This document shows positions 1 through 9,316 of a DNA stretch of 64,000 nt, in pieces. The stretch spans positions 1-64,000 of the forward strand of contig JBGTQJ010000001.1 in NCBI GenBank assembly GCA_041941305.1. Direction: 5' to 3'. The notes under the pieces are model-generated. The model did not search any database, was not told the DNA's origin, and was given only the letters and a program-made list of their open reading frames with translations. Made by a program: the position numbers and the translations under genes. This DNA is from JANSWP01 sp041941305. GTDB taxonomy: Bacteria; Bacteroidota; Bacteroidia; Chitinophagales; Saprospiraceae. Numbering within the stretch: the stretch's first letter is position 1; each line of letters opens with the position of its first letter.

Positions 1-70
1 ACGCCGGTTTTTCCCAAGGGGACTCCTTTGGAGCAAGACCGGTGCATTAAACCAGCTCTGCCATTCCTCC
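1..70 (-). pseudogene. Left copy of an interrupted tRNA-Ser, running off the window edge
   Basis: On the minus strand this reads as the 5' part of a tRNA-Ser: acceptor GGAGGAA, a D-arm beginning GGCAGAG, and an anticodon stem CCGGT/ACCGG. The expected seven-base loop CTTGAAA (anticodon UGA) is split by 22 extra bases between positions 35 and 36. The same insertion is in the second copy (361-458), and bases 1-71 are identical to 389-459. The 3' half lies outside the window, so I cannot tell whether this copy keeps an intact T-arm. With the insertion it should not decode serine unless the extra bases are removed, which has no bacterial precedent that I know of. Confidence 0.6.
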
Positions 71-79
71 AGATTTAGT

Positions 80-322
80 TTATGTAATAATATTTTCCTT
101 CAAAAAACGATAACCATCAATAGATTTAAAAAATCTTTCTCTCTGTAATGCCTCGCTTTTTGATTCAAAATTTTCGAAATAATGGATGTTCCAAGGTCTC
201 CCACTTTTGGTTGACTTAACTTTTCCAGAATTATGGGCTTTTAAACGATTTTCCAAATTAGAAGTAGCTCCATAATAATACCTTCCGGTTTTTTCACTTT
301 TCAAAATGTATGCAACGTACAT
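80..322 (-). CDS. Small GIY-YIG domain nuclease
   Basis: An 80-residue single-domain GIY-YIG protein of the UPF0213/YhbQ-like type. It starts MYVAYILKSEKTG, has the paired motif as AYI...YYG, and then NLENRLKAHNSG and a basic C-terminal helix. The frame stays open further upstream to 460, but those codons are the translated tRNA-Ser remnant, so ATG 322 is taken as the real start. Members cleave or nick DNA. Short free-standing copies lying next to or starting inside tRNA genes are common in Bacteroidota. Here the gene lies between two copies of a tRNA-Ser segment, which suggests it arrived or duplicated together with that segment. Mobility is inference. Confidence 0.8.
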   Translation of the reverse strand: MYVAYILKSEKTGRYYYGATSNLENRLKAHNSGKVKSTKSGRPWNIHYFENFESKSEALQRERFFKSIDGYRFLKENIIT

Positions 323-360
323 CCATTTATCTTTTGGAATTTGGGGTATTAATTCCTTTT

Positions 361-458
361 GATTCGAACCCCCGGTGAGATCTCTCCAACGCCGGTTTTT
401 CCCAAGGGGACTCCTTTGGAGCAAGACCGGTGCATTAAACCAGCTCTGCCATTCCTCC
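361..458 (-). pseudogene. Truncated tRNA-Ser(UGA) with a 22-nt anticodon-loop insertion
   Basis: The minus strand shows acceptor 5' strand GGAGGAA, D-arm, anticodon stem CCGGT/ACCGG, a long variable arm (TTGGAGAGATCTCA) and a T-loop in GGGGGTTCGAATC, as in class II tRNA-Ser. Two lesions are visible. A 22-base near-palindrome, related to a CCTTTGG repeat seen elsewhere in the window, sits inside the anticodon loop. The gene also stops after GAATC, so the 3' T-stem, the acceptor strand and the discriminator base (about 13 nt) are missing and replaced by the leader of the GIY-YIG gene. Without the insert the length is 76 nt, against about 89 for a complete tRNA-Ser. It is almost certainly non-functional. 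Confidence 0.75.
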
Positions 459-459
459 A
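389..459. repeat. 71-bp direct repeat of bases 1-71
   Basis: Bases 389-459 repeat bases 1-71 without mismatch, then diverge at 460 versus 72. The left copy continues past the window edge, so the true repeat may be longer. The repeat is the 5' part of the damaged tRNA-Ser and flanks the GIY-YIG gene on both sides, as expected if a cassette inserted into or duplicated a tRNA segment. Confidence 0.9.
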
Positions 460-679
460 AAAGTGGTTTTTTCGCTTTGGCACTATAAGTTTTAAATTAA
501 TTTTTTGAAGCATCAGAACTTTTTCTAAAGTACAAAAATCCAGTATATAATGCCATTTTCAAAAGCGGCTGCAAAGGTACATTTCCTTTTTTAAAAATAA
601 AATCCCTCAAATAATTTTTTTTTGAAATTTAGCTTACATGTTGTTTACAAAATCCTAACCTAAAGTTATCAAAATTTGC

Positions 680-711
680 TTTGGTAATCCAAAAGGCAGT
701 ACCTACCTTTG
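680..711 (+). promoter_or_regulatory. Bacteroidota-type promoter
   Basis: TTTG at 680-683, a 20-base spacer and TACCTTTG at 704-711 match the Bacteroidota consensus TTTG-N17-23-TAnnTTTG. Transcription would start near 718. The only genes ahead are a possible 35-codon leader ORF (823-930) and the TonB receptor at 1110, so this may give the receptor a leader of about 390 nt. Confidence 0.55.
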
Positions 712-1109
712 CGACGACGAGGCAATCAACAGTTGCGAGCAATGAATAAAGTTGTTTAGACATCAACATATTATCTTCCCAAAAACTTGCAACCAGGACC
801 AACTAAGTAAAACTAAAGATTTATGAACTTGAACCCTATTGGCTACCACCTCGTATCACACATTCAAGATTACCTGCCCAACGTATTTCAGAAACTGACA
901 TTTGAAAAGCCAAAGATCCGACTCGATTGAGCTATATATAAGCTTTGACGTTCTCTTTTTAGGAAACTTGAAATTAGATGATTTTTTAATTTAAAATTAA
1001 TTGAAATTCATGTTCTTAGGGCAAAGATTGAGTTTTTCTAAAAGAATCACTTTTTTAATCTTTACTCTCACAACATTCAAAACACTTTAGTTAACTAAAC
1101 TTTGCTTTT
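712..1109 (+). other. Long leader region with a 35-codon ORF before the TonB receptor
   Basis: No established gene lies here. ATG 823 opens a 35-codon ORF ending at 930 (MNLNPIGYHLVSHIQDYL and onward) whose product I do not recognise. It could be a leader peptide or chance. Downstream to 1109 the sequence is very AT-rich. Upstream of the promoter, 460-680, I see no feature. Confidence 0.3.
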
Positions 1110-3869
1110 ATGAAAAACTTGTTAACCATTCTCGTTTGTACTGTTTTTTCAGTATTTGCATTTGGGCAAGGATCTGTAACCGGTACCGTTCTCGATAATG
1201 ACTCTGGGGAAGGTCTAATCGGTGCGACCGTTTTGCTCAAAGGTACTACTATGGGAACTACCACTGATTATGATGGTTCATTTACCATCGAGGGTGTTGC
1301 AGATGGCACCTACACTGTTGTTGTTTCTTTTACAGGTTATGAAACTTCGGAATCTGAAATTAATGTTTCAGGAGGTGCTGCTGATATTGGAAGAGTTTCA
1401 CTTGGTTTTAGCTCTGTTGGTTTGGAAGAAGTAAATGTAGTGGCTTCTGTAGCAGTTGACAGAAGAACTCCAGTTGCTGTTTCTACCATTAAAGGCGAAA
1501 CAATTGAAGCCAAAATTGGAAATCAGGAATATCCTGAAATTTTGAGATCAACTCCCTCTATTTATGTAACCAAGCAAGGTGGTGGTTTTGGTGATTCCCG
1601 AATCAATGTTCGTGGATTTGACCAAAGGAATACCGCAGTAATGATCAATGGAATTCCTGTAAATGACATGGAAAATGGTTGGGTTTACTGGTCAAACTGG
1701 GCTGGTTTGTCAGATGTGACCTCTACTATGCAGGTTCAACGTGGTTTGGGAGCTTCCAAATTAGCTGTTGCTTCTGTTGGTGGCTCTATCAATATCGTAA
1801 CCAATGCAGCTGAATTCCGTAAAGGTGCAAAAGTTAGCATGAGTATGGGTAATGATGGTTACCAAAAATACGGTGTTATGCTTTCCAGCGGTTTAGGTGA
1901 AAATGGATTTGCTGCCACTGCTCAATTTACACATACGCGTGGTGATGGATATGTGGATAGAACAATGTTCCGAGCTTATAGCTACTTCCTTTCTTTGTCA
2001 AAAACTTTTAATGAGCAACATACTTTGGCTTTGACCGCAGTAGGTGCTCCTCAATGGCATCACCAACGTACCGTCAGTAACTTTGATAATGTTTTCCTTT
2101 CAACTTATCAGGAAAAAGGAATCCGATTCAACCATGTTGCCGGTACCTTGAATGGTGAAGAATTTACGTGGAGGAGGAATTTCTTCCACAAGCCAAAAGC
2201 TTTCTTGAACCACTACTGGACCATCAACGAGAAAACGAATTTGAAAACATCTGCCTACGTTTCTTTCGGACGTGGTGGTGGAACAGGACCTCGTGGACGT
2301 CTAAGAACACCAGGAAGTATATTTGACTCTTATGGTGGTGATGGCGTTGGTATTCACAATGCACAAGGTGAAGTTCGATTCGATGATATAGTGACTTACA
2401 ACCAGGGTGGTAATGTTTCTGACTGGGGAGATGCCAAGATGCAGGAAAATGGACAATACTTGGTGACTGCAGACGGTCGTTTCTATTTTGACGATGGATC
2501 CAGAAACAGTAATGGAAGTGGTTTTGTAAGACGAGCTTCTATGAACTACCATAACTGGTATGGTGTCCTGTCTACCTTGACTACTGAACTTTCCGATAAT
2601 TTGACTTTGGTAGCTGGTGTTGATGGTAGATATTACAAAGGTGAGCACTTCCGTAGATTGGAGAATTTGTTGGGAGCCGATGGATTTGTTAGCCGTTCTG
2701 ATGACAATAATCCTTATAATATCATAACAGAACCTTCTGAAGCTGATTTTGGTAACTATTACGATGATAGTTATGAAAATGGCAATAATGTACTGGCATA
2801 TCACAATGATGGTTTGGTACAGTGGTTAGGTTTGTTTGCTCAATTAGAGTACTCAACTGACAAGATGAATATTTTTGCTACACTTTCAGGCTCAAATCAA
2901 GGCTTCAAGCGTATCGATTATTTCAACTATCTTGACAGTGACCCATTACAGGAAACAGATTGGGAAAACCACATGGGTGGGACAATCAAAGCAGGTTTGA
3001 ACTACAACCTTAACGAAACAATGAATATTTTCGTTAATGGAGGATACTTTTCAAGACAACCAATATTTGATAATGTATTCATCAATTTCCAAAATGAAGT
3101 AAATCCAGATATCGAAAACCAAACTGTTTATGCAGTAGAAGGTGGCTATGGTCTTCGTACCAGAATGTTCGCTGCCAACTTGAATTTATATTATACCAAC
3201 TGGGGTAATCGTCAATTTGATACTTCACTTGATGTATTAGATTCAAATGGAGATGAAGTAAATGCATTAGCTGTTTTAAGAGATGTTTCTGAGGTGCACA
3301 CTGGTATTGAAATCGATTTCAATTACCGTCCAATCAGAACCTTTACATTGAAAGGTATGGCTTCAATCGGTAATTGGGAATATACCAAAGACTTTACAGC
3401 TACCTTGTCCAACCTGGATAATGATAATGATATCCAGGGTGGTAACCGTAGAACCTTGTTTGCAGATGGTTTGAAGGTTGGAGATGCTGCTCAAACTACT
3501 TTTAACATAGGTGCAAACTATGAAATAATTGATGGTTTGAGAGTATATGCTGACTACTTCTACTTTGATAATTTGTATGCCAACTTTAACGTGACAGAAG
3601 AGCAATTCTTTAGTGCAGGTGGTAAAGTTGCTAAATTGCCAAGCTACTCTTTAGTTGACGCTGGAATTTCTTACCGTTTTGAGGTAGGTGGCGTTGGTAT
3701 CACTGCTCGCTTCAATATGAACAATGTATTGGATGAGGAATATGTAGCTGAATTGAGAACGAATAATGTAGATGATCCATCTACTCCGGAAAATGAATTC
3801 TACACGACTAACCAGGGATGGTTCGGTTTCGGTCGTACCTGGAATACTGGTTTGAAATTTACTTTCTAA
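1110..3869 (+). CDS. TonB-dependent outer-membrane receptor
   Basis: 919 residues. A signal peptide (1-19, ending FAFGQ) is followed by a carboxypeptidase-regulatory-like beta domain (about 21-100), a plug (about 118-230, with INVRGFDQRNTAVMINGIPV) and a large beta-barrel finishing in Phe (NTGLKFTF), as outer-membrane barrels do. It would import a large ligand across the outer membrane using TonB/ExbBD energy. The substrate cannot be read from the sequence. No SusD partner follows, so it is not an obvious glycan-uptake pair. The gene stands alone with a strong terminator directly after it. Confidence 0.92.
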   Translation: MKNLLTILVCTVFSVFAFGQGSVTGTVLDNDSGEGLIGATVLLKGTTMGTTTDYDGSFTIEGVADGTYTVVVSFTGYETSESEINVSGGAADIGRVSLGFSSVGLEEVNVVASVAVDRRTPVAVSTIKGETIEAKIGNQEYPEILRSTPSIYVTKQGGGFGDSRINVRGFDQRNTAVMINGIPVNDMENGWVYWSNWAGLSDVTSTMQVQRGLGASKLAVASVGGSINIVTNAAEFRKGAKVSMSMGNDGYQKYGVMLSSGLGENGFAATAQFTHTRGDGYVDRTMFRAYSYFLSLSKTFNEQHTLALTAVGAPQWHHQRTVSNFDNVFLSTYQEKGIRFNHVAGTLNGEEFTWRRNFFHKPKAFLNHYWTINEKTNLKTSAYVSFGRGGGTGPRGRLRTPGSIFDSYGGDGVGIHNAQGEVRFDDIVTYNQGGNVSDWGDAKMQENGQYLVTADGRFYFDDGSRNSNGSGFVRRASMNYHNWYGVLSTLTTELSDNLTLVAGVDGRYYKGEHFRRLENLLGADGFVSRSDDNNPYNIITEPSEADFGNYYDDSYENGNNVLAYHNDGLVQWLGLFAQLEYSTDKMNIFATLSGSNQGFKRIDYFNYLDSDPLQETDWENHMGGTIKAGLNYNLNETMNIFVNGGYFSRQPIFDNVFINFQNEVNPDIENQTVYAVEGGYGLRTRMFAANLNLYYTNWGNRQFDTSLDVLDSNGDEVNALAVLRDVSEVHTGIEIDFNYRPIRTFTLKGMASIGNWEYTKDFTATLSNLDNDNDIQGGNRRTLFADGLKVGDAAQTTFNIGANYEIIDGLRVYADYFYFDNLYANFNVTEEQFFSAGGKVAKLPSYSLVDAGISYRFEVGGVGITARFNMNNVLDEEYVAELRTNNVDDPSTPENEFYTTNQGWFGFGRTWNTGLKFTF

Positions 3870-3900
3870 TTAGATTAGAATTTGTTGTTATTTAAAGTTT

Positions 3901-3938
3901 AGCCGCAACTTTCACTTGAAAGTTGCGGCTTTCTTTTT
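3901..3938 (+). terminator. Rho-independent terminator after the TonB receptor
   Basis: A perfect 13-bp stem, AGCCGCAACTTTC with loop ACTT, is followed by a T-rich run (3931-3938). It lies 31 bases after the receptor stop and overlaps the end of the converging GTPase remnant. Confidence 0.85.
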
Positions 3939-4655
3939 ATGGACTTTGAAGGATTTCTGCTTTTTCTTTTTCAGAGATTCCCTCTACCCGGTCAAGCCAG
4001 TCTTTTGCACTAAAGCCCTTTATCATCTGGAATAGCCAAAGCCTTTCTTCTGGACAGGCATCCACCATACTGGCAAAAAGATCACTTAAACGGTAAAACT
4101 GCTTTGCTCCAAAGACGGTAATTTTTATTCTCTTGCCGACTACATCCTCTATCCTTTTTCGTTTGTCATCAATGATCTCTGCCAAATGCTTCTGTTGTTG
4201 TAAGGAAGGCATATTCTTCTTCATGTCCCAATCTAATGGTTCAACCAAGTCTACTTGATTGATTCCAAAAATCATTCGGTCATAAAAGTCTTTTAGTTTT
4301 ACAAGGTATTGTTGATCTATTGCAATCGCTCTGTTTCTTGCCGAGAGAATCCAAAGAATAACATCGCATTCCGGCAGGTTTTCCATATACATTTTCAGAT
4401 ACTTTTCATCTTGTCGAATATCTTCCCCTAAGCCAGGGGCATCAATTACTCTTAATACCGCTTTTTACCTTTTCGGGGTCCACTATTGATGGTTGTTCCT
4501 ACGAAATGGTCACTAAATTCAGTGTTACATCTAATGGTTGGGGAGGTTTTTAACTGTGTTTTGAACATGGCATTTAGGGTGGATGATTTGCCAACTCCTG
4601 AAACTCCTATCACTCCAATTGTAGGTGGAGTAATTTGAACTGCTTCATATAGCAT
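3937..4655 (-). pseudogene. Era/YfjP-like GTPase interrupted by a one-base frameshift
   Basis: The 5' part has a P-loop GVSGVGKSS. Reading then stops early at GKKRY. Adding one base to the T5 run at 4462-4466 (plus strand) joins it to a second frame continuing AVLRVIDAPGLGEDIRQ (G3, DxxG) through NQVD (G4) to the C-terminus. The intact protein would be about 240 residues, a small regulatory GTPase of the Era/dynamin-like class. The start overlaps the stop of the VPS10/BNR gene by 11 bases. A homopolymer slip means a sequencing error is possible. If real, the gene is dead or depends on slippage. Confidence 0.75.
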
Positions 4656-7600
4656 CCAATTGCATCGCGAGTGCTTTGTACCAACCCTCTAACTCATTGA
4701 AACGGTCATAAGCATCTTTTCCTGGTTTTTGATCTGCTCTGTCTAGCATATTGGCTAAATACCTCAATTGATCAATCAGCATTGGTCGCATATAGCGTCC
4801 CTCCTGTGTTTCCAGTTCTTTTTCCAAATCAATCAATTGATCCAGTTTCTCCCTATCTGCCAATGAAATTTCCTGTTTTGCCTTTTGCTGTTTCTCGATT
4901 TGCTGTTTTTGTTGTTGAATTTGATAAAGCATTTTATTGGCATTGCTCCTCAAGTCCCGAATGCGCATGTTGAGTTGGTATTGTTCTGCTAAATCTTGGT
5001 ACGTCAGGCCTGCTTTTTTGACGTTTGGATCCATATCAACAGTAAAGTCTTGTGAATAGGATTTTCCATTGACAGTCAATCGAACCTGGTAATCACTTGG
5101 CGATGCCAGCGGACCACTCCTTCCACTTCTGCCAGGGTCTTTGTCCCATACACCAGTATGACGCATGTCCCAACGAAATCTATGGAAACCAGCTTTGGTC
5201 TTTAGATTTGGGCTGTATCCCTGAAAGAAAAAGCCAGTTGCCATGTCTACTTCGCGATTGGTACTGTCTTTTTTGGGCTTTTCAGAACTGAATGAACGAA
5301 TAACTTGCCGACCAGACAAAATCTCAAGGGTCACGGGTGTTTCCACATCATTTTTTAAAAAATACTCGATATTGACGGCCGAGGAGGGAAAGTAAGGAAT
5401 GCTTTTCTTTGAGGTGCTGCGAAAACGCATGCGATAGACATCGTCAGGTTTGAAAAGGTGTGCCTCTGCGCGAACTGCTTCTCCTTTAAACTGGTGGATT
5501 GCAGACAGGTCATCTAAAACCCAAAAGGAACGACCCATTGTGGAAAGCACCAAATCTTTGCGATGAACTTTGATGTCGGTGATTGGAGTAATGGGTAAAT
5601 TGTTTTGAAAGGATTTCCAATTGGCACCATCGTCAAAAGAAATAAATATTCCGAATTCAGTTCCTGCATACAATAAGCCCTCTCGGTCAGGATCTTCCCG
5701 AACTACCCTAACCGGATAATCCTTTGGAATGCCATTGTTTCCTGTTGTTAGCCGTTTCCAGGAAGCGCCATAGTCTTCTGTTTTATAAATATAAGGCTGC
5801 CAATCACCCAATTGGTACCTTAAAACTGAAAAATAAGCTTTTCCTTCCTTATGAGGGGAGGGTTCTACACAGTCAACTCTGCCCCGCCCAGGTAAATCTT
5901 TTGGAGTCACATTTTTCCAATCTTTACCCCCATTTTGAGTCACATGTACGGGACCATCGTTGGCTCCAACCCAAATCAATCCTTCCTTCAATTTGGATTC
6001 CCGAACAGCGTAAATAGTACTATAAAACTCCTCTCCAGTAATGTCTCTGGTAATCGGAGCACCTGAGATAACTTGTGTTTCTTTTTCGAAGGCAGTCAAA
6101 TCTGGTGATATGATTTCCCAGCTCTCACCATCATTCGTGGTTTTGTGTAAATATTGAGAAGCGTGGTAAACTACATCGGGATTGTGAGGAGAAACATGAA
6201 TTGGCGAGACCCTTTGAAAGCGGAATTTTAGATTTTTGGGATTGTGACCATACATATTTCCAGCACCCACATAATATTGTTTTTCTTGCCCGGTTTCGCG
6301 ATTATAGACGCCAAACCGTCCCTTACAATTGGAGTATACAATGTTTGGATTCCCAGGTTTGGGAACAGCGGGACCCGTCTCACAGCCTCCGACAGCTTCC
6401 CAAAATCCGCTGGCTCCCGATGGAGCATAATGAGTGGGTAAGGTAGGAATAGAAATGGTGGAATTGTCCTGCTGTCCGGCATAAACTCTGTAAGGATACT
6501 GATCATCTACTTCAACCTGATACAATTCAGCAGTGGGTTGATTGCGTTGGGTAGACCAGCTTTTTCCACCATTTAAGGTGACATTTACACCGCCATCATT
6601 GGCTTGAATGAATAAGTCGGGGTTATTCGGATTGATCCAAATATCGTGATTGTCACCATGCGGTGTACTTTTCCGTGCCCAGGTCTTGCCGCCATTGCTT
6701 GATTTCCAAAACTGGGTTGCTGAAACATAAAGTACATCTGCATTGGTAGGGTCAGCATCAATATTGCAATAGTAAAAGGGGCGATCCAGCAATCTTTTAT
6801 GAGTACTGATCAATTTGAATGATGCTCCGTAATCTTCTGAAAAATAGACACCTCCTTTTCCTTCTGGAGCTTCAATCAAGGCATAGACCCGCTCTGGTGC
6901 TGCTGCAGATACCGCAATATCTATTTTTCCAATGATTCCAGATGGTAAGCCATTGGTCAATTTTCGCCAGGTATTTCCACAATCTTCCGATTTATAAATA
7001 CCACCATTTTCACCCCCTGAAATAATGGTCCAGGGTTTCCTTTCCGCTCTCCAGGCACCGGCATACAAAATATTGGGATAATTGGGACAAAATTCTAAAT
7101 CGGAAACACCTACCGTATCTGCGATAAATAACACCTGTTCCCAGCTTTCCCCACCATTGGTAGTTCTATAGATTCCTCTTTCTTTATTTGGCTGAAAGGC
7201 TTGTCCAATAGCTGCCACAAATACCGTATCTGGATGCTGGGGATGAATCTCAACAGCTCCAATTTGACCGGTCTCCTTCAACCCTATGTGTTTCCAGTTT
7301 TTACCTCCGTTTTCAGATTTATAAACACCTTTTCCTGTAATGACATTGCTACGAATCCCATCTGAACCTGTTCCAACATATACGATTTCTGGATTGGATT
7401 GCACGACCCTTATTGCTCCGATGGAAGGTGTTTCGAAAAAACCATCGGAAACATTTTTCCAATTGATACCATAATCTGTCGTTTTCCAAACACCTCCTCC
7501 TGTACTGCCCATATAGAAAGTAGATGGTTCGGAAGTAATGCCTGCTACTGCTGTAACCCTGCCTCCTCTGTTTGGACCAATACACCTGTAATCATAGGAT

Positions 7601-7713
7601 TTTAAAAATTCCTCGGAAGGGGTATCGTAGTTTTGAGAAAAAGTTGGATTAGGGATTATTTGAATAAGCAAAAGAATTGTAAAAATTGCGCAGAGTGACA
7701 AGCCGTTTTTCAT
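4645..7713 (-). CDS. Secreted VPS10/sortilin-type BNR beta-propeller protein
   Basis: 1022 residues. A signal peptide (1-26) is followed by many Asp-box (BNR) repeats such as STGGGVWKTTDYGINWKNV, NGGKNWKHIG and SNGGKTWARK, spread over about residues 60-720. They predict one or two beta-propellers like those of sortilin/VPS10 and sialidase-fold proteins. The C-terminal third has a beta domain (about 790-900) and then a Gln/Lys-rich helical segment (about 920-970). Such proteins are common in Bacteroidota and often annotated as glycosyl hydrolases, but no catalytic residues can be assigned here. The GTPase remnant follows in the same direction with overlap. Confidence 0.85.
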   Translation of the reverse strand: MKNGLSLCAIFTILLLIQIIPNPTFSQNYDTPSEEFLKSYDYRCIGPNRGGRVTAVAGITSEPSTFYMGSTGGGVWKTTDYGINWKNVSDGFFETPSIGAIRVVQSNPEIVYVGTGSDGIRSNVITGKGVYKSENGGKNWKHIGLKETGQIGAVEIHPQHPDTVFVAAIGQAFQPNKERGIYRTTNGGESWEQVLFIADTVGVSDLEFCPNYPNILYAGAWRAERKPWTIISGGENGGIYKSEDCGNTWRKLTNGLPSGIIGKIDIAVSAAAPERVYALIEAPEGKGGVYFSEDYGASFKLISTHKRLLDRPFYYCNIDADPTNADVLYVSATQFWKSSNGGKTWARKSTPHGDNHDIWINPNNPDLFIQANDGGVNVTLNGGKSWSTQRNQPTAELYQVEVDDQYPYRVYAGQQDNSTISIPTLPTHYAPSGASGFWEAVGGCETGPAVPKPGNPNIVYSNCKGRFGVYNRETGQEKQYYVGAGNMYGHNPKNLKFRFQRVSPIHVSPHNPDVVYHASQYLHKTTNDGESWEIISPDLTAFEKETQVISGAPITRDITGEEFYSTIYAVRESKLKEGLIWVGANDGPVHVTQNGGKDWKNVTPKDLPGRGRVDCVEPSPHKEGKAYFSVLRYQLGDWQPYIYKTEDYGASWKRLTTGNNGIPKDYPVRVVREDPDREGLLYAGTEFGIFISFDDGANWKSFQNNLPITPITDIKVHRKDLVLSTMGRSFWVLDDLSAIHQFKGEAVRAEAHLFKPDDVYRMRFRSTSKKSIPYFPSSAVNIEYFLKNDVETPVTLEILSGRQVIRSFSSEKPKKDSTNREVDMATGFFFQGYSPNLKTKAGFHRFRWDMRHTGVWDKDPGRSGRSGPLASPSDYQVRLTVNGKSYSQDFTVDMDPNVKKAGLTYQDLAEQYQLNMRIRDLRSNANKMLYQIQQQKQQIEKQQKAKQEISLADREKLDQLIDLEKELETQEGRYMRPMLIDQLRYLANMLDRADQKPGKDAYDRFNELEGWYKALAMQLDAI

Positions 7714-7853
7714 TTCTATTAATATAATTGTTGAACCGTGAAGATAGTTTTTTTGAAATGAACTTGTCTAAAGTATTATATCAGTATTGCTCACTTTGAA
7801 AATTTTAAATAAAATTCGGTTTCAATTTTAATCAAATTTTTGTTCTAGCTTTA

Positions 7854-8062
7854 AGCTCGACTTTGTCGATTATTGGATGAAAAAAATAAATGGATGGAAA
7901 TCACTTCGGTTCGCTACAGAATATGGGAATGGGCCTTTCAGAATTTTTACATGTCCTCTGACAGACCTGATATGGAAAAAATAAAAACCGATTTTTTAAA
8001 TCACTTGTGTTTTATGGCTGCCAGAGCTGCTTAAATCACAAAATAATCGACAAAGTCGAGCT
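7854..8062. mobile_element. MITE-like element with 21-bp perfect terminal inverted repeats
   Basis: AGCTCGACTTTGTCGATTATT at the left (7854-7874) is matched exactly in inverted orientation at 8042-8062. The 167-base interior has only a 35-codon ORF (ATG 7877, stop at 7982-7984) with no recognisable product. Size, termini and lack of a gene fit a non-autonomous transposon derivative. No target duplication is obvious. It fills the gap between the VPS10/BNR gene and the DUF1295 gene. Confidence 0.6.
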
Positions 8063-8081
8063 AAGCTAAACCTTAAACAAT

Positions 8082-8945
8082 ATGAACAAACGACAAATTC
8101 GCACTAGCCTAATTATCGTACCTATATTCGGATTGCTCATAGCTCTGGCAGGCTCACAAAATGGGCAAGCCATTAATGGTATCCCAATTTTTGCCATTTG
8201 TATCGGTTTGGCATTTGCAATAAACTGGCTCGCCTTCATTCCTGCTTTCCGTCTTCAAACGGAAAAATTTTATGATTTGACTGGAAGTTTCACCTATATT
8301 TCTCTTACAATTATCGCAATTGTATTGAGCAATGACGCAGATAGGAGATCCATAATCCTGGCAGGTTTGGTTCTTATATGGGCGACTCGACTGGGTACCT
8401 TCTTAAACCGGCGTATCCACAAAGCAGGAAAAGATGACCGATTTGATACTATAAAACCTGATTTTCTTCGATTCCTGAATGCATGGACCCTTCAAGCCTT
8501 ATGGGTCACATTCACAGCGGCTCCAGCATTGATTGCGATAACGACTGCGGAAAGAAAAGATATTGGCATTTTTGCAATTGTTGGTTTGATCGCTTGGGTA
8601 TTGGGATTTGGCATCGAAGTGATAGCGGATAATCAAAAAAGTCAATTCAGAAAAAATCCTGCTAATAAGGGTCAATTTATCAAAACCGGCTTATGGTCGC
8701 GATCCAGGCATCCCAATTATTTTGGTGAAATTGTCCTATGGATTGGCGTCACCATCATCGCCATCCCCGTTTTGCAAGGATGGCAATGGGTTGCTTTGAT
8801 TTCTCCCATATTTGTAACATTATTGCTTACTAAAGTAAGTGGCGTTCCGATGTTGGAAGCAAAGGCAGATAAAAAATGGGGTGGGCAGGCAGATTATGAA
8901 GCCTATAAAGCCAATACTCCTGTGTTGATTCCTAAAATAAATTGA
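8082..8945 (+). CDS. DUF1295 membrane protein (steroid-reductase/ICMT-like fold)
   Basis: 287 residues with about seven hydrophobic helices and the family signature SRHPNYFGEIVLWIG (about 208-222) near the C-terminus, as in the DUF1295/3-oxo-5-alpha-steroid 4-dehydrogenase-like proteins. The fold is shared with isoprenylcysteine methyltransferases and NADPH-dependent sterol reductases. The substrate in bacteria is not known. It lies in the inner membrane and stands alone, just downstream of a MITE whose right end is only 19 bases before the start codon. Confidence 0.85.
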   Translation: MNKRQIRTSLIIVPIFGLLIALAGSQNGQAINGIPIFAICIGLAFAINWLAFIPAFRLQTEKFYDLTGSFTYISLTIIAIVLSNDADRRSIILAGLVLIWATRLGTFLNRRIHKAGKDDRFDTIKPDFLRFLNAWTLQALWVTFTAAPALIAITTAERKDIGIFAIVGLIAWVLGFGIEVIADNQKSQFRKNPANKGQFIKTGLWSRSRHPNYFGEIVLWIGVTIIAIPVLQGWQWVALISPIFVTLLLTKVSGVPMLEAKADKKWGGQADYEAYKANTPVLIPKIN

Positions 8946-9035
8946 TGGTGATTATGGTGTCAAGTCCAACATAAACCAAAAATCCTAAAGATGACAATCT
9001 CCGTCCTATAAAGTTAATATGCTCCTCTTCTACTT

Positions 9036-9252
9036 AGAGTTTGTTTAAATTTTTCCGCCCTGACAACCAACACTTTAGGAACTTGGCTTCTCCAATTCAA
9101 AGAATCCCTTTGGGAAGGAGTCCTTTGGACAAATTAAATCGATCATTTATCTTGATAAATTCTCGCTTTAATTTTTCGCCAAAACCCTAAATTGCTGATT
9201 TTTCCTACAGGGATGCCTTTGGCACAGTTTGTAAAATTTTTAAACATACTCT
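9036..9252. mobile_element. Degenerate TTTAAAC-ended palindromic element, copy 1
   Basis: AGAGTTTGTTTAAATTTT at the left is answered by AAAATTTTTAAACATACTCT at the right. The termini and an internal TTTTTCGCC block resemble the better-preserved element at 21496-21668. Two CCTTTGG micro-repeats (near 9108-9131 and 9208-9226) lie inside. Nothing is encoded. It occupies most of the gap between DUF1295 and the next gene. Confidence 0.5.
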
Positions 9253-9316
9253 TAAACGGTAATTTTTACTCACTTTTGCTAAAAATCAAAAGATTCTAAA
9301 TGAATTTGATCTTCTT

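Noticed and set aside
323..460. 46-residue N-terminal extension of the GIY-YIG protein
   Set aside because: These codons are the translated tRNA-Ser remnant; the domain begins at ATG 322.
2301..2804. 167-codon minus-strand ORF inside the TonB receptor gene
   Set aside because: It is the shadow of a well-conserved receptor reading frame and has no recognisable domain.
5724..6506. Overlapping ORFs of 65-97 codons opposite the VPS10/BNR gene
   Set aside because: They are antisense shadows of repetitive Asp-box coding sequence.
7877..7984. 35-codon ORF inside the 7854-8062 element as a transposase remnant
   Set aside because: It is too short and has no recognisable DDE or HUH motif; the element is treated as non-coding.
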